64,000 nucleotides of DNA from Xanthobacteraceae bacterium (GCA_019635585.1 JAHBZE010000001.1:1612001-1676000), one strand, 5' to 3'. Shown: positions 27,494 through 39,220, numbered from the stretch's first letter. Notes: a model not told the origin generated them from the letters alone. A program made the numbers and translations.

Positions 27494-28056
27494 GCCAGCA
27501 CTCCCGCGAGTATGACGAATTTTTCAAGCTGGGCTTTGAGAATTTTCTGGTTGCCTTCGTCTTTGAGCGCCCCGCGATCATCGAAGGCATTGCTCGCGCC
27601 CGCAATCGCGACCTGCTCGGGGATCACGAGTGCGCCGAGGCCCAACTCCAGCGACTGGCGCAGATGATAGAGACCGCGATAGCCGCCGAAGCGGCCGTCG
27701 GAGGTCGCGCCCAGCGCAAAGGTGCATTGCTTGTAAGGATTCCCCGCCGGTTCTTTTGCGCGGGAGACCCAGTCGATCGCATTTTTCAGAAGCGGCGGCA
27801 TCGAGGCGTTGTATTCGGGCGAGGCGATGTAGATGCCTTCGTGGGCGAGCATCATTGCCTTCAATTTCTTCGCATTCTCCGGCACGCCCTCGTCCTTTTC
27901 GAGATCGCCGTTGTAGATCGGCAGTTCGTAGTCGGCGAGCGAGATCAGCGTGGTTTCGGTATCCATCAGCGCGAGTTCGCGCGCGACATGCGCCGCCAGT
28001 CTTGCGCTTAAGGCACCGGAGCGGATCGAGCCTGCGAAGACCAGAAGCTTCTTCAT
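27490..28056 (-). CDS. NADPH-dependent FMN reductase family protein
   Basis: A 188-residue flavodoxin-fold protein that binds FMN and reduces flavin, quinone, azo or metal substrates. [13 protein letters not shown] is the phosphate loop and [18 protein letters not shown] the conserved flavin region. The second of two adjacent ATGs (28056) is better spaced from AGGAG than the first (28059). It lies between the PmtA-like methyltransferase (6-9 bases upstream) and pyrF. Confidence 0.9.
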   Translation of the reverse strand: MKKLLVFAGSIRSGALSARLAAHVARELALMDTETTLISLADYELPIYNGDLEKDEGVPENAKKLKAMMLAHEGIYIASPEYNASMPPLLKNAIDWVSRAKEPAGNPYKQCTFALGATSDGRFGGYRGLYHLRQSLELGLGALVIPEQVAIAGASNAFDDRGALKDEGNQKILKAQLEKFVILAGVLA

Positions 28057-28065
28057 CATCTCTCC

Positions 28066-28659
28066 TTATCGCGCACGATAGGTCCAGACGCGCGCCGGCG
28101 GCAAATTCCACCAGATGCGCTTCGAGGCGCTCGTTTCGTAAAGATGCGACATCACCGGCAGCGGCGAGTTCGCGCCGTAGGTAAACTGGATAAACGGCGC
28201 GCGCGGCCGCAGCATCCGCATCGAAATCTCGACCAGTTGCTGGCGCTGCTCTGGCGAGAAATTGAGCAAAGGCAGGCTCGAGACGATGGCAGCAAAAGGC
28301 GCCGCGGCGTGCGTTGCAAGCGTCTGGTCGAGCGCGAAAGCGTCGCCCTGCACGACATTCACCTGCGGATATTTTTTGCGAAGCGTCGCGCAGAACGCTT
28401 CGTCATATTCGACAAGCGTCAGCCGCGACGGCTCGATGCCGCGCGCAAGGAGTGCTGCCGTCACTGGTCCGGTTCCTGGCCCGAGTTCGACGATCGGGCC
28501 GTCGAGCGTGGGATCGACGATCGCCGCCATGGTGCGCGAAAGCGCAGGACCGGAGGGCGCCACCGCGCCGACGTTTTTCGGATTCTTGAGCCAGGAAGAC
28601 AGAAATTTTATGCCGTCGAAGCGCGGGGCCGCAGGTTTTTCGCCGGGCGCTGTCTGCAT
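28066..28659 (-). CDS. Class I SAM methyltransferase, rhizobial PmtA-like phospholipid N-methyltransferase
   Basis: A 197-residue SAM-dependent methyltransferase. LSSWLKNPKNVGAVAPSGPALSR and ELGPGTGPVTAALL match the Sinorhizobium-type PmtA family, which methylates phosphatidylethanolamine to phosphatidylcholine; SSLPLLNFS is the conserved post-motif. rRNA adenine dimethylase-like relatives share the fold, so a lipid substrate is likely but not proven. First gene of the run to pyrF, downstream of dnaJ. Confidence 0.82.
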   Translation of the reverse strand: MQTAPGEKPAAPRFDGIKFLSSWLKNPKNVGAVAPSGPALSRTMAAIVDPTLDGPIVELGPGTGPVTAALLARGIEPSRLTLVEYDEAFCATLRKKYPQVNVVQGDAFALDQTLATHAAAPFAAIVSSLPLLNFSPEQRQQLVEISMRMLRPRAPFIQFTYGANSPLPVMSHLYETSASKRIWWNLPPARVWTYRAR

Positions 28660-28727
28660 TGTCGGCTACGCCTTTTACTTCTGACGGAACGACGTACGCG
28701 TAGCGCTTCGCGCCCGCGCCGGTCAAG

Positions 28728-29855
28728 CTAACCGAACAATTCGCGCACTTTTGCGAAAAAGCCCGCGGATTCCGGCTGCGTATCCTTCGAGCTTTCGCTC
28801 TCGAATTCCTTCAGCAATTCCTTCTGGCGCTTGGTCAGTTTCTGCGGCGTCTCGACCGCGACCTGCACATACATGTCGCCACGGTCGCGCGAACGCAGCA
28901 CCGGCATGCCCTTGCCCGAAAGCCGGAATCGCTTTCCGGTTTGCGTCCCTTCGGGCACTTTCACCTTGGAGCGCGCACCGTCGATGGTCGGCACTTCGAA
29001 CTCGCCGCCGATCGCCGCCGTCACCATCGAGATCGGCACGCGGCAGTAAAGGTCCGCACCCTCGCGCTGGAAGATCGGATGCTGGCTTACCGAGAGAAAA
29101 ATATAGAGATCGCCGTTGCCGCCGCCGCGCATGCCGGCTTCGCCTTCGCCGCCGAGACGAATGCGCGTGCCGTCCTCGACGCCCGCCGGAATATTCACTT
29201 CGAGTGCGCGCTCCTTCACGACGCGGCCCGCACCCTTACAGTTCTTGCACGGGTCGGTGATCACCGAACCTCGTCCCTGACAGGAGGCGCAGGTGCGCTC
29301 GAGCGTGAAGAAGCCTTGCGCATGACGGATGCGCCCGGTGCCGGAGCAGGTTTTGCACTGCACCGGCTGGGTGCCGGCCTTCGCGCCGGTGCCCGAACAG
29401 GTTTCGCAAACCACGTTGGTCGGCAATTCGATTTGCGCGGTTTTGCCGTTGAAGGCTTCTTCCAGAGAGATTTCGAGATTGTAGCGAAGGTCAGCGCCAC
29501 GCTCGCGGCCGCCACGCGTGTTCCCGCGCCTTCCGCCCATGCCGCCGAAGAGATCGTCGAAAATGTCGGAGAAGGTGGAAGTGAAATCGCCGCTGAAGCC
29601 TCCGAAACCGCCCGCGCCTCCGCCGCCGTTTTCAAACGCGGCGTGACCATAGCGATCATAAGCCGCGCGCTTCTGCGGGTCCTTCAGGCAATCATAGGCT
29701 TCGTTGATTTCCTTGAACTTCGCTTCGCACTCGGCGTTGCCCGGATTTTTGTCCGGATGCCATTGCATCGCGAGCTTGCGATAGGACGATTTCAGTTCGC
29801 CGTCGCTTACCGTGCGCGAGACGCTCAGGACTTCGTAGTAATCGCGCTTGGCCAT
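28728..29855 (-). CDS. dnaJ: Chaperone protein DnaJ
   Basis: Hsp40 co-chaperone that delivers substrates to DnaK and stimulates its ATPase. It has 375 residues. The J-domain (1-70) carries HPD (WHPDKNPG), a Gly/Phe-rich linker follows (about 76-105), and the zinc region has four CxxCxGxG repeats ([32 protein letters not shown]). The ATG at 29855 (MAKRDYYEV) is preferred over the adjacent one at 29858. A hairpin terminator separates it from dnaK. Confidence 0.97.
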   Translation of the reverse strand: MAKRDYYEVLSVSRTVSDGELKSSYRKLAMQWHPDKNPGNAECEAKFKEINEAYDCLKDPQKRAAYDRYGHAAFENGGGGAGGFGGFSGDFTSTFSDIFDDLFGGMGGRRGNTRGGRERGADLRYNLEISLEEAFNGKTAQIELPTNVVCETCSGTGAKAGTQPVQCKTCSGTGRIRHAQGFFTLERTCASCQGRGSVITDPCKNCKGAGRVVKERALEVNIPAGVEDGTRIRLGGEGEAGMRGGGNGDLYIFLSVSQHPIFQREGADLYCRVPISMVTAAIGGEFEVPTIDGARSKVKVPEGTQTGKRFRLSGKGMPVLRSRDRGDMYVQVAVETPQKLTKRQKELLKEFESESSKDTQPESAGFFAKVRELFG

Positions 29856-29868
29856 CATCGAATACCGG

Positions 29869-29924
29869 TCAAGAAAATGGCCTCCGTCCGCTGCGTATAT
29901 CGACTACGCTGAACGAAGGCCATT
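29869..29924 (-). terminator. Long hairpin terminator/attenuator between dnaK and dnaJ
   Basis: An imperfect inverted repeat of about 18-20 bp arms (AATGGCCT ... AGGCCATT, 29876-29924), followed on the minus strand by TTTTCTT (29869-29875). It would reduce dnaJ relative to dnaK expression. Confidence 0.65.
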
Positions 29925-29952
29925 CGCATTCACTCGTTAAGAAGACCGCGCC

Positions 29953-31866
<1,914 letters not shown>

Positions 31867-31987
31867 GGCTTACCTCTCGTTTCCGGCAGGCCGGGTGGGT
31901 CCGTTCGGCACCCTTGGAAACGGCTTCCTCGCCGTTCCCCTCGGCCCCCGCGTTGGGGATTTGCCGCGAGCGCGGCAGTTGCGAGGG

Positions 31988-32016
31988 ATATAGGCAGGGG
32001 CTTTTTCAGCCGCAAG
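31988..32016 (-). promoter_or_regulatory. RpoH (sigma-32) promoter of dnaK
   Basis: On the minus strand CTTG (32013-32016), an 18-base spacer, CCTATAT (31988-31994): a full match to CTTG-N17/18-CYTATNT. It lies in the gap between the TRIC gene and dnaK, so dnaK-dnaJ is heat inducible from here. Confidence 0.8.
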
Positions 32017-32028
32017 GCGGCCAAGCCC

Positions 32029-32670
32029 TTAAAGCTCCGAAGAATTACGCCCCGGGCGAGCACGGTAAACGGGAAGCGACCAGCCCCAGAGCAGCGCACC
32101 GGCGCGGATGCCGAAAGCCACGAGAAAACCGAGGGTTGCGCCGCCCCAGAACGGTGTTCCGGCCGCCGAGAGAACCACGAAAACCAAAGCGCCCGCGAAG
32201 GCACACGTGATGTAAAGCTCACGCCGCAGGATCACCGAAGGCTCGCCCGCGAGCACGTCGCGAATCACGCCGCCGAAGGTCGCGGTGAGGATGCCGAGCG
32301 CCAGTGCATCGGCCGCCGACGCGCCCGCAGCCAAGGTCTTCGCTGCGCCCACCACCGTATAGGCGGCGAGACCGACTGCATCCGCCCACAAGAGCACGCG
32401 ATAGCGCGATTCAAAAAGATGCGCGGTGAAAAAGACCAGTACCGCGACGCAAAGTGGAATCGCGAGATAAGCCGGATGCCGGACCCAGAATACCGGCACG
32501 TCGAGCAGGAGGTCGCGAAGCGTGCCGCCGCCGGTCGCGGTCACCGCTGCAAAGAACACGAAAGCTACCACGTCGAGTTGCTTCCGCGACGCAGCAAGCG
32601 CGCCGGTCGCGGCGAACACCGCGATGCCGACATAGTCGAGCGTCTGCAGAAGAACCGAGACCTGATCCAT
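32029..32670 (-). CDS. Trimeric intracellular cation (TRIC) channel family protein (YadS-like)
   Basis: A 213-residue membrane protein made of two tandem UPF0126 repeats with about seven helices. Each repeat has the conserved glycine motif (ATGGGTLRDLLLD and FGGVIRDVLAG). Prokaryotic TRIC proteins form trimeric K+-permeable channels. It lies 45 bases downstream of the GT-C-like gene and immediately before the dnaK promoter. Confidence 0.9.
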   Translation of the reverse strand: MDQVSVLLQTLDYVGIAVFAATGALAASRKQLDVVAFVFFAAVTATGGGTLRDLLLDVPVFWVRHPAYLAIPLCVAVLVFFTAHLFESRYRVLLWADAVGLAAYTVVGAAKTLAAGASAADALALGILTATFGGVIRDVLAGEPSVILRRELYITCAFAGALVFVVLSAAGTPFWGGATLGFLVAFGIRAGALLWGWSLPVYRARPGRNSSEL

Positions 32671-32715
32671 GGCCGCGCGACGAGACGACGGCGCGGCGGC
32701 GAAGTCAATCGCGCG

Positions 32716-34221
32716 TCACTTGCGGCGCAGGATCAGAACGCTCTCGACTTCGGCGAGCGGGCGATAATTTTCGAGTTCGTGCGCGAGTGCCGCATCGCGT
32801 TGCGCCCACTTGTACCAATCGTAATGATTGCGGTCGGCGAGAATGATGTCCGGTTTTCCGTTGCGGATATCCTCGACCAGGATTTTGAGGTCGAGCGCCA
32901 TATACCGGTCGAGCTTGGCTTTCGTCTCTGCATCCACGCCGCGCATTTTCGCGGCAAGTACGCCTGCGGAAATCCATTGTCCGCAGGTGCGGCCGACCCA
33001 GGTGCCTTCGAGTTGGCGCGTGAGCGGGAAGCCCATACCGACAAGGCCGCCGCCGGAGATATTCAAAATCTTCGGGCGTACTACGGCGGCGCGGATGGGT
33101 GCCGCGATCGCGCGGGTATCGACCGTCACGGCGTACCAGGAGAAGGTCGCAAAATGCAGCCCCGCGATCGCGATCAGCGCGCCAATGAACATTGCAGGGC
33201 TCTGCCGCGCTTGCGGCGCGCGATCGAACGCAGCCACGATCGCGTTCGCGAAGATCAGCGCGAGCATCGGATAGGAATGATAGGGCAAGCCCTTTTGCTG
33301 CGCGAAGAAGGACGCGAAGAAACCGGTGGAGGCCGCGAGCAGCAGCACAAACGGCGGCGCAAAAGCGGCGCGCCGTTTCATCGCGACGATCACGAGCAAT
33401 CCGCCCAGCCAGAACGGAATCGCACCGAGCGTAAAGAGATCGATCAGCGAAGCTTTCTGCGCAACATAGACCGCAGTGATGATCGGCACCCAGTCGTGGA
33501 TGAACTCGGGATAAAACATGATCACCGCCGCGCCATAGAGCAGCGCAAGCGTCGCGGAAATCCAGTTCTCTAGCGCGAACAGCGGCCGCCACGAGCGTGC
33601 GTAAAACGCGGCGGTCGCCGCCACGAACAACACGGGGAAAATGAAATGCGGCTTGATGATCGCAGTCAGTGCCGCGCCGAGCCCGGCGACGATCGCGGCA
33701 CTCCACGCAACCGGTTTGTTTTGCGCGCGTAGCGCCGCGCAGGCGATGAACGGCAGAAACGAAATCAGCGCGATGTGTTCGCGCTGTGCAAACGTCGCCG
33801 CCGGAAGCACGAGCAGCACGACGGCAAACGCAGACGCAAGCGGCCACGCGCTGCGGCTTTCGATGACGCCCCCTTTGACGAGAACGCGCGCCGAGAACCC
33901 GAGGCTCGCGCCAGTGCCGGCGAATACAAGCAGGCCGACCATGAACTCCGGCGAAAGGCCGCTCACGCGCGCGAGCACAAGCGCGGGTAGATAAAGAAAA
34001 ATCGAAGCGGGCGGATTGACCTCGATGAAATCGATATAGGGACGCTCGCCTGCGAGCAGCCGTTCGCCCAAGGTCAGAAGCCAGCTCACATCGGGCGCGG
34101 TTTCGATGATCGCGCGCTCGGCCAGCGCCACGAGCACAATCGCGGCGAAGACCCAGCGCTCCGCATAAGGCACGGCGCGCGGCAGCGCGCGGTAAGCGCC
34201 AAGCGCGCTCGCATCGCTCAT
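32716..34221 (-). CDS. Polytopic membrane protein, GT-C-type glycosyltransferase-like
   Basis: A 501-residue protein with about 10-11 hydrophobic helices in the first 400 residues and a soluble C-terminal part. The first loop has ERPYIDFIEVNPPASIFLYLP, an acidic-residue-containing loop like those of ArnT/PMT-type transferases that use polyprenyl-phosphate sugars. The family is not certain; it could be a GT39/GT87-like enzyme. The start overlaps the methyltransferase gene by ATGA. Together with the GT2 and methyltransferase it forms a glycan-modification cassette. Confidence 0.75.
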   Translation of the reverse strand: MSDASALGAYRALPRAVPYAERWVFAAIVLVALAERAIIETAPDVSWLLTLGERLLAGERPYIDFIEVNPPASIFLYLPALVLARVSGLSPEFMVGLLVFAGTGASLGFSARVLVKGGVIESRSAWPLASAFAVVLLVLPAATFAQREHIALISFLPFIACAALRAQNKPVAWSAAIVAGLGAALTAIIKPHFIFPVLFVAATAAFYARSWRPLFALENWISATLALLYGAAVIMFYPEFIHDWVPIITAVYVAQKASLIDLFTLGAIPFWLGGLLVIVAMKRRAAFAPPFVLLLAASTGFFASFFAQQKGLPYHSYPMLALIFANAIVAAFDRAPQARQSPAMFIGALIAIAGLHFATFSWYAVTVDTRAIAAPIRAAVVRPKILNISGGGLVGMGFPLTRQLEGTWVGRTCGQWISAGVLAAKMRGVDAETKAKLDRYMALDLKILVEDIRNGKPDIILADRNHYDWYKWAQRDAALAHELENYRPLAEVESVLILRRK

Positions 34222-34907
34222 TTTACTTCGCCGCAGGTCATGTATTGCGCGCCGAGCGGCGCGAAGCTGAAGGCGCGCTCGACCGCGCGCGCAGCCTTGT
34301 GCTGCCACGGCAGCATCAGAAAGAAATCGCTCTCGATATTGCGAAGACCGGTTTCCTGCATCAGCGCTTCGGTCTTGCCCGCGCGCAGAAGCACCGCGTC
34401 GGCGTCGAACTCGCAGCGGTTCACGGCGAGCCGCGTCAGCGGATTCCACGGATTGTGCTCGATCACGCAGACGATGCCGCCGGGGCGGATGACGCGGCGC
34501 ATCTCGCGCATGAAGGAAGACCATTGCGCGGGCGGCACGTGATGCATGACGCAGATCGCGCTGACGAAGTCGAAAGAGCTGTCCGCATGCGGAATCTGCG
34601 CGCCGTCGTGGGCTGCATATTCGACGTCGCTGCGCGCGGCCTTGGCCTGCTCGATGGATTTCTCGGAGATATCGACGCCGCAATAGCGGGCGAAATAATT
34701 CCGTACATAAGGATGGAATGCGCCGACGCCGCAGCCGAGATCGAGACCGTCCGGCTTTTTCATGCCGAAATGCGCGGCGATCTTCTCGCGCATCAGGTCG
34801 GCTTTGGCCTGCAGGAAGAAATCGTGCTTCAGCCCGGAGAAGTCGATCGAGCCCTGCACGACATCGCCGTAAGAGCGGTCGTATTGATCAAAGAGCTGCT
34901 GGCTCAT
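34218..34907 (-). CDS. Class I SAM-dependent methyltransferase (Methyltransf_11 type)
   Basis: A 229-residue methyltransferase. Motif I is LDLGCGVGAF, motif II-III lies around CGVDISEKSIEQAK, and ICVMHHVPP/VIRPGG is the later core. A substrate is not readable; between a GT2 and a GT-C-like protein it may methylate a lipid-linked sugar. Overlaps both neighbours by 4 bases. Confidence 0.85.
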   Translation of the reverse strand: MSQQLFDQYDRSYGDVVQGSIDFSGLKHDFFLQAKADLMREKIAAHFGMKKPDGLDLGCGVGAFHPYVRNYFARYCGVDISEKSIEQAKAARSDVEYAAHDGAQIPHADSSFDFVSAICVMHHVPPAQWSSFMREMRRVIRPGGIVCVIEHNPWNPLTRLAVNRCEFDADAVLLRAGKTEALMQETGLRNIESDFFLMLPWQHKAARAVERAFSFAPLGAQYMTCGEVK

Positions 34908-35896
34908 GCGACCCTCGCGTGTTCCTGCGTTTCGGATTTTGCCGCGGCAGCGAAGCCGACTTTCTTCGCGACCACATAGAGCGGGCGGCGCTTCACTTCG
35001 GCATAGATGCGGCCGACGTAAAGTCCGACCATGCCGGTAAGCAACATGTTCAAACCGCAGAGAAAGGAAACGATGACGACGGTCGAGGTCCAGCCACGCA
35101 CGACGCTATCGCTGAAAAGGCCGGCGAGAATCGAATAGACGCCGTAGAGCACCGCGAGCGTGGAGACGGTCGCGCCCGCCCAAATCGCGGCCTTCAACGG
35201 CGCGTCCGAGAAACTCACGACGCCGTTCACCGCGAGCCGCACCATCTTCCAGAACGGATATTTGGTTTCGCCGGCGGCACGCGCGGGACGATGAAACGCG
35301 ACCTCGCATTGCCTGAAGCCGAGCCAGGCGAACATGCCGCGCACGAAGCGGTCGCGCTCCGGCATCTCCCGAAACGCCTCGAGTACCTTGCGGTCGATCA
35401 GGCGGAAATCGCCGACATCGCGCGGAATTTCGATCGAGGAAAGGTTCCCGAGCAGACGATAGAAGATCGACGCGGTCTTCTTCTTGAAGGCGCTCTCGCC
35501 GTCGCGGGACAGGCGGCGCGCCTGTACGACGTCATAGCCTTCCTTCCAGCGCGCGATCATTTCGCCGACGACTTCGGGCGGGTCCTGCAGGTCGGCATCC
35601 ATCACGATGATCGCCTCGCCGCAGGCGGCATCCATGCCGGCGGTGATCGCGATCTGATGGCCGAAATTGCGCGAGAGCTTCAGAAAGCGGATATGCGGTT
35701 TTTCTTTCGCCATCGCTTCGAGCAAAATCGCGGAGGTGTCGCGCGAGCCGTCATCGACGAAGATGACTTCCGCCGGCGCGTCGAGCGAAGCGACGAGCTT
35801 GTCGAGCCGGTGCAACAAAAGCGGCAACACCGCCTCTTCATTGAAGACGGGCAGGACGAAGCTGTAGCGGATGCCTTCGGGCGCGCGCGCGATCAT
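34904..35896 (-). CDS. Glycosyltransferase family 2, polyprenyl-phosphate sugar synthase type (GtrB/DPM1-like)
   Basis: A 330-residue GT-A enzyme with VLPVFNEEAVLP, VDDGSRDTS and the DxD region VMDADLQDPPE, followed by two C-terminal membrane helices (about 235-255 and 268-292). This layout matches GtrB/ArnC/DPM enzymes that load a sugar on undecaprenyl or dolichyl phosphate in the inner membrane leaflet. It would supply the substrate for the GT-C-like protein in the same cassette. A terminator-like hairpin sits just upstream of its ATG. Confidence 0.9.
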   Translation of the reverse strand: MIARAPEGIRYSFVLPVFNEEAVLPLLLHRLDKLVASLDAPAEVIFVDDGSRDTSAILLEAMAKEKPHIRFLKLSRNFGHQIAITAGMDAACGEAIIVMDADLQDPPEVVGEMIARWKEGYDVVQARRLSRDGESAFKKKTASIFYRLLGNLSSIEIPRDVGDFRLIDRKVLEAFREMPERDRFVRGMFAWLGFRQCEVAFHRPARAAGETKYPFWKMVRLAVNGVVSFSDAPLKAAIWAGATVSTLAVLYGVYSILAGLFSDSVVRGWTSTVVIVSFLCGLNMLLTGMVGLYVGRIYAEVKRRPLYVVAKKVGFAAAAKSETQEHARVA

Positions 35897-35902
35897 GGTT
35901 CC

Positions 35903-35933
35903 AAAACGGTCCGGGCGGGAAGCCCGCGGAACC
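35903..35933 (-). terminator. Terminator-like hairpin between grpE and the GT2 gene
   Basis: On the minus strand an imperfect stem built around GCGGG-CTT-CCCGC with outer GGTTCC and GGACC arms, then GTTTT. It ends 7 bases before the GT2 start codon, so it may limit read-through from the heat-shock grpE transcript into the glycan genes. Confidence 0.5.
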
Positions 35934-35972
35934 CTAGGAAAACGCCCTTAAGATCGCCTTTCGGAAAATGGT

Positions 35973-36587
35973 TTAAGCCGTCTTATCGACGTCGCCGCCG
36001 CTAACCGGGCCTGCTTTCGGCGCGGCCTTGGCGACGCCCACCATGGCCGGACGCAGTACGCGCTCGCCGATGGCATAGCCCGGCTGGACCACCTGCTTCA
36101 CGGTCCCGGCCGGGACCGTATCGTCCGGGATTTCGAACATGGCCTGATGGAAGTTCGGGTCGAACTTCTGGCCGACCGGATCGAGCAGCCGGACGCCATG
36201 TTTTTCGAGCGTCTTGGCAAGCTCGCGATTGGTGAGTTCCACGCCTTCGAGCAGCGTCTTCAGCGTGTTATCGGCGGCTTCGCGGATCGCCGGATCGACC
36301 GCTGCCAGCGCACGGCCGAGGTTGTCGGCGACCGACAACATGTCGCGCGCGAAACCTGCGATCGAGAAATTGCGCGCGTCGGCAACGTCCTTCTCGGCGC
36401 GGCGGCGGGTGTTTTCCATCTCCGCATGCGCGCGCAGATACTTGTCTTTGAGCTCCGCGACCTGCGCCTCGAGGACGGTTCGTTCGTCCACATAGGCGGC
36501 ATGCTCTTTTCCTTCGCGGGCCTGATTTTCGTTCGCGGCCTGCGGGTCGAGCGGTGCTTTATCGTTGGTGTTGTCGTCGGCGGTCAT
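35973..36587 (-). CDS. grpE: Nucleotide exchange factor GrpE
   Basis: Co-chaperone that releases ADP from DnaK. It has 204 residues: a disordered acidic N-terminus, a long coiled-coil (about 45-110, [23 protein letters not shown]), and a C-terminal beta-wing with [13 protein letters not shown] and [22 protein letters not shown]. An RpoH promoter lies in the gap before it. hrcA is upstream on the same strand, 71 bases away. Confidence 0.97.
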   Translation of the reverse strand: MTADDNTNDKAPLDPQAANENQAREGKEHAAYVDERTVLEAQVAELKDKYLRAHAEMENTRRRAEKDVADARNFSIAGFARDMLSVADNLGRALAAVDPAIREAADNTLKTLLEGVELTNRELAKTLEKHGVRLLDPVGQKFDPNFHQAMFEIPDDTVPAGTVKQVVQPGYAIGERVLRPAMVGVAKAAPKAGPVSGGDVDKTA

Positions 36588-36611
36588 GTCTTCGGGTTCC
36601 GTTCGCCCCGC

Positions 36612-36640
36612 ATATCAGGGCGATGGGCGCAAAAATCAAG
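36612..36640 (-). promoter_or_regulatory. RpoH (sigma-32) promoter of grpE
   Basis: On the minus strand CTTG (36637-36640), an 18-base spacer and CTGATAT (36612-36618), one mismatch from CTTG-N17/18-CYTATNT, about 25 bases before the grpE ATG. It separates grpE induction from hrcA. Confidence 0.6.
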
Positions 36641-36658
36641 TTCGGGTCTCTTATTTGC

Positions 36659-37741
36659 TTATTTGCCGCCGAGAATCTTGCTCACGACGAGTGCCGTGTA
36701 ATCCACCATCGGGATCACCCGGGCATAATTGAGCCGGGTCGGGCCGATCACGCCGAGCACGCCGACGACCCTGCCCTCGCCGTCGCGGTAGGGCGCGACG
36801 ATGGTGGAGGAGCCGGAAAGCGAGAACAGCTTGTTCTCGGAACCGATGAAGATGCGAAGCCCTTCGGCTTCTTCCGCCTTGCCGAGCAGTTCCGCGACTT
36901 CGCCCTTCTGTTCCAGGTCGTCGAACAGAAGCCGCACGCGCTCGAGATCCTCGGCGGCATTCACGTCCTCGAGAAGCTTCGCGTGGCCGCGCACGATCAA
37001 GCGGCGCGAGCTCGCGTCGCCGCCGGACCAACTCGCGAGACCTTCGCTGACGATGCGCTGGGTCAGTTCATCGAGTTCGGCGCGCGCGGCGACAAGCGAC
37101 TTTTCTAGATCGTTGCGCGCTTCGCCCAGCGTGCGGCCGCGAATGCGCGCGTTCAGGAAGTTGGTGGCTTCGACCAGCGAAGAGTTCGGCACGTCTTTCG
37201 GAATATTCAGGAGCCGGTTTTCGACCTGCCCGTCCTCGGAGACCAGCACCGCGAGCGCGCGGGCGGCATCGAGCCGCACGAATTCGATCTGCTTCAGACG
37301 CGGATTGGTCTTGGTCGCCGTCACCACGCCCGCACCGCGCGAAAGTCCGGAGAGAAGCGCGGAAGCTTCGCCCAGCACGGATTCGATATTGCCGCCGCGG
37401 GTCGCGCTTACCTGCGCGTCGATGTTGCGCCGCTCGCTCTCCGGCAGATCGCCAATTTCCAAAAGAGCATCGACGAAGAAGCGAAGACCCTGCTGGGTCG
37501 GGAGCCGCCCCGCGCTGGTGTGCGGCGAAAAAATCAGGCCCGCGGCCTCCAGGTCCGCCATCACATTGCGGACGGAAGCCGGCGAAAGCGTCATCGGAAT
37601 GATGCGCGAAAGATTGCGCGAGCCGACCGGCTCGCCGGTCGCGAGATAGGATTCGACGATCTGGCGGAAAATCTCGCGCGAACGCTCATCCAGTTCGCGT
37701 AACGCCTGACCCGGCGGTCTTAGCGGAATCTCTGCGGACAA
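36659..37741 (-). CDS. hrcA: Heat-inducible transcription repressor HrcA
   Basis: Represses groESL by binding the CIRCE element. From TTG 37741 it has 360 residues. The N-terminal winged helix includes [27 protein letters not shown] and [18 protein letters not shown]; the C-domain includes [13 protein letters not shown] and [24 protein letters not shown] stands 9 bases upstream of the TTG; a GTG at 37783 is an alternative with weak SD. I see no CIRCE repeat in this window, so its targets lie elsewhere. It is divergent from rph. Confidence 0.95.
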   Translation of the reverse strand: MSAEIPLRPPGQALRELDERSREIFRQIVESYLATGEPVGSRNLSRIIPMTLSPASVRNVMADLEAAGLIFSPHTSAGRLPTQQGLRFFVDALLEIGDLPESERRNIDAQVSATRGGNIESVLGEASALLSGLSRGAGVVTATKTNPRLKQIEFVRLDAARALAVLVSEDGQVENRLLNIPKDVPNSSLVEATNFLNARIRGRTLGEARNDLEKSLVAARAELDELTQRIVSEGLASWSGGDASSRRLIVRGHAKLLEDVNAAEDLERVRLLFDDLEQKGEVAELLGKAEEAEGLRIFIGSENKLFSLSGSSTIVAPYRDGEGRVVGVLGVIGPTRLNYARVIPMVDYTALVVSKILGGK

Positions 37742-37877
37742 CGCGGCCTGCTCCTGTCTGCCCGGAAACTCGTATCCGGCCACTATATCTCGGGTTTTCG
37801 CGCCGTTCGAGCAAGAGCGGGTTGCGGCACGGCGCCTGCTGCCCCTACAAGGACCGCGATAACAATAAGGAGCGACG

Positions 37878-38594
37878 ATGGCGCGGCCGGGCGGACGAGC
37901 GAACGACCAGATGCGGGCGGTTTCTTTCGAGCGCGGCTTCTCGCGCCATGCCGAGGGTTCCTGCCTCGTGCGTTTCGGCGACACGCATGTGCTCGTCACC
38001 GCTTCGCTCGAGGAGCGGCTGCCGCCGTGGCTCAAGGGTCAGGGCCGCGGCTGGGTCACCGCCGAATACGGCATGCTGCCGCGCTCGACGCACGACCGCA
38101 CGCGCCGCGAAGCCGCGGGCGGCAAGCAATCGGGCCGCACGCTCGAAATCCAGCGTCTGATCGGGCGCTCGCTTCGCACCGTCACCGATCTCGTTGCGCT
38201 CGGCGAGCGGCAGATCACGCTCGATTGCGACGTGATCCAGGCCGATGGCGGCACGCGCACCGCTTCGATCACCGGCGCATGGATCGCGCTTCACGATTGC
38301 ATCGCATGGATGAAGAAGCGCGGCATGGTGACAAAACCCGTACTCACCGATCAGGTCGCGGCGATCTCCTGCGGCATCGTCGAGGGCACGCCGGTGCTCG
38401 ATCTGAACTACGACGAAGATTCCACCGCCGAGACCGACATGAATCTCGTGATGACGGGAAGCGGCGGCATCATCGAAATTCAGGGCACCGCCGAGAAGAA
38501 GCCCTTCACCAACGACGAGATGACCGCGCTGATCGATCTCGCGCGCAACGGCATCAACAAGCTCGTCGACATGCAGAAGATGACGGTCGCCTGA
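37878..38594 (+). CDS. rph: Ribonuclease PH
   Basis: Phosphorolytic 3'-5' exoribonuclease that trims tRNA 3' ends. It has 238 residues, the usual length; [13 protein letters not shown], the phosphate-site [13 protein letters not shown] and [15 protein letters not shown] are conserved. Good AAGGAG upstream. Its TGA overlaps the rdgB ATG (ATGA). The hrcA/rph divergence is conserved in Rhizobiales. Confidence 0.98.
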   Translation: MARPGGRANDQMRAVSFERGFSRHAEGSCLVRFGDTHVLVTASLEERLPPWLKGQGRGWVTAEYGMLPRSTHDRTRREAAGGKQSGRTLEIQRLIGRSLRTVTDLVALGERQITLDCDVIQADGGTRTASITGAWIALHDCIAWMKKRGMVTKPVLTDQVAAISCGIVEGTPVLDLNYDEDSTAETDMNLVMTGSGGIIEIQGTAEKKPFTNDEMTALIDLARNGINKLVDMQKMTVA

Positions 38595-39220
38595 TGGCCC
38601 GCAAGCTTTCCGGGAAAGTCGTGCTTGCGACCCATAATTCCGGGAAGCTGAAAGAAATGCGCGAGTTGCTCGCGCCTTACGGTGTCGAAGTCGTTTCCGC
38701 CGGCGAGCTCGGACTGCCCGAGCCGGAAGAAAACGGCACTACGTTCGAAGCCAACGCGAAGATCAAGGCAGAAGCCGCGGCGCAAGCATCGAACCTTCCC
38801 GCCTTCGCGGACGATTCCGGATTGGCGGTCGAAGTGCTGAACGGTGCGCCGGGGATTTATTCCGCGCGCTGGGCGGGCAGTTCAAAGAATTTTGCGCAGG
38901 CCATGCGGCTGGTCGAAGAGAAATTGCACGAGGCAAAGGCGACGGCCGCGCAACGCAAAGCCGCCTTTATTTCCGCGCTCTGTGTCGCATGGCCCGACGG
39001 CGAGACGATCACTTTCGAGGGCCGCGTCGACGGCACGCTGGTATGGCCGCCGCGCGGTACTTCCGGATTCGGATACGATCCGATGTTTCTGCCTGACGGA
39101 AAGACCAAAACCTTCGGCGAGATGACGGCGGAGGAAAAACACGGCCTGCCGCCGCATGGCGAAGGCCTCTCGCATCGCGCGCGCGCTTTTCTGAAACTCG
39201 CGGAGGCGTGCCTTGGCTGA
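38594..39220 (+). CDS. rdgB: Non-canonical purine NTP pyrophosphatase (RdgB/HAM1)
   Basis: Hydrolyses ITP, dITP and XTP to the monophosphates, keeping them out of nucleic acids. It has 208 residues. [38 protein letters not shown] and SHRARAF are the family motifs. Coupled to rph upstream and overlapping hemW by 8 bases downstream. Confidence 0.97.
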   Translation: MARKLSGKVVLATHNSGKLKEMRELLAPYGVEVVSAGELGLPEPEENGTTFEANAKIKAEAAAQASNLPAFADDSGLAVEVLNGAPGIYSARWAGSSKNFAQAMRLVEEKLHEAKATAAQRKAAFISALCVAWPDGETITFEGRVDGTLVWPPRGTSGFGYDPMFLPDGKTKTFGEMTAEEKHGLPPHGEGLSHRARAFLKLAEACLG

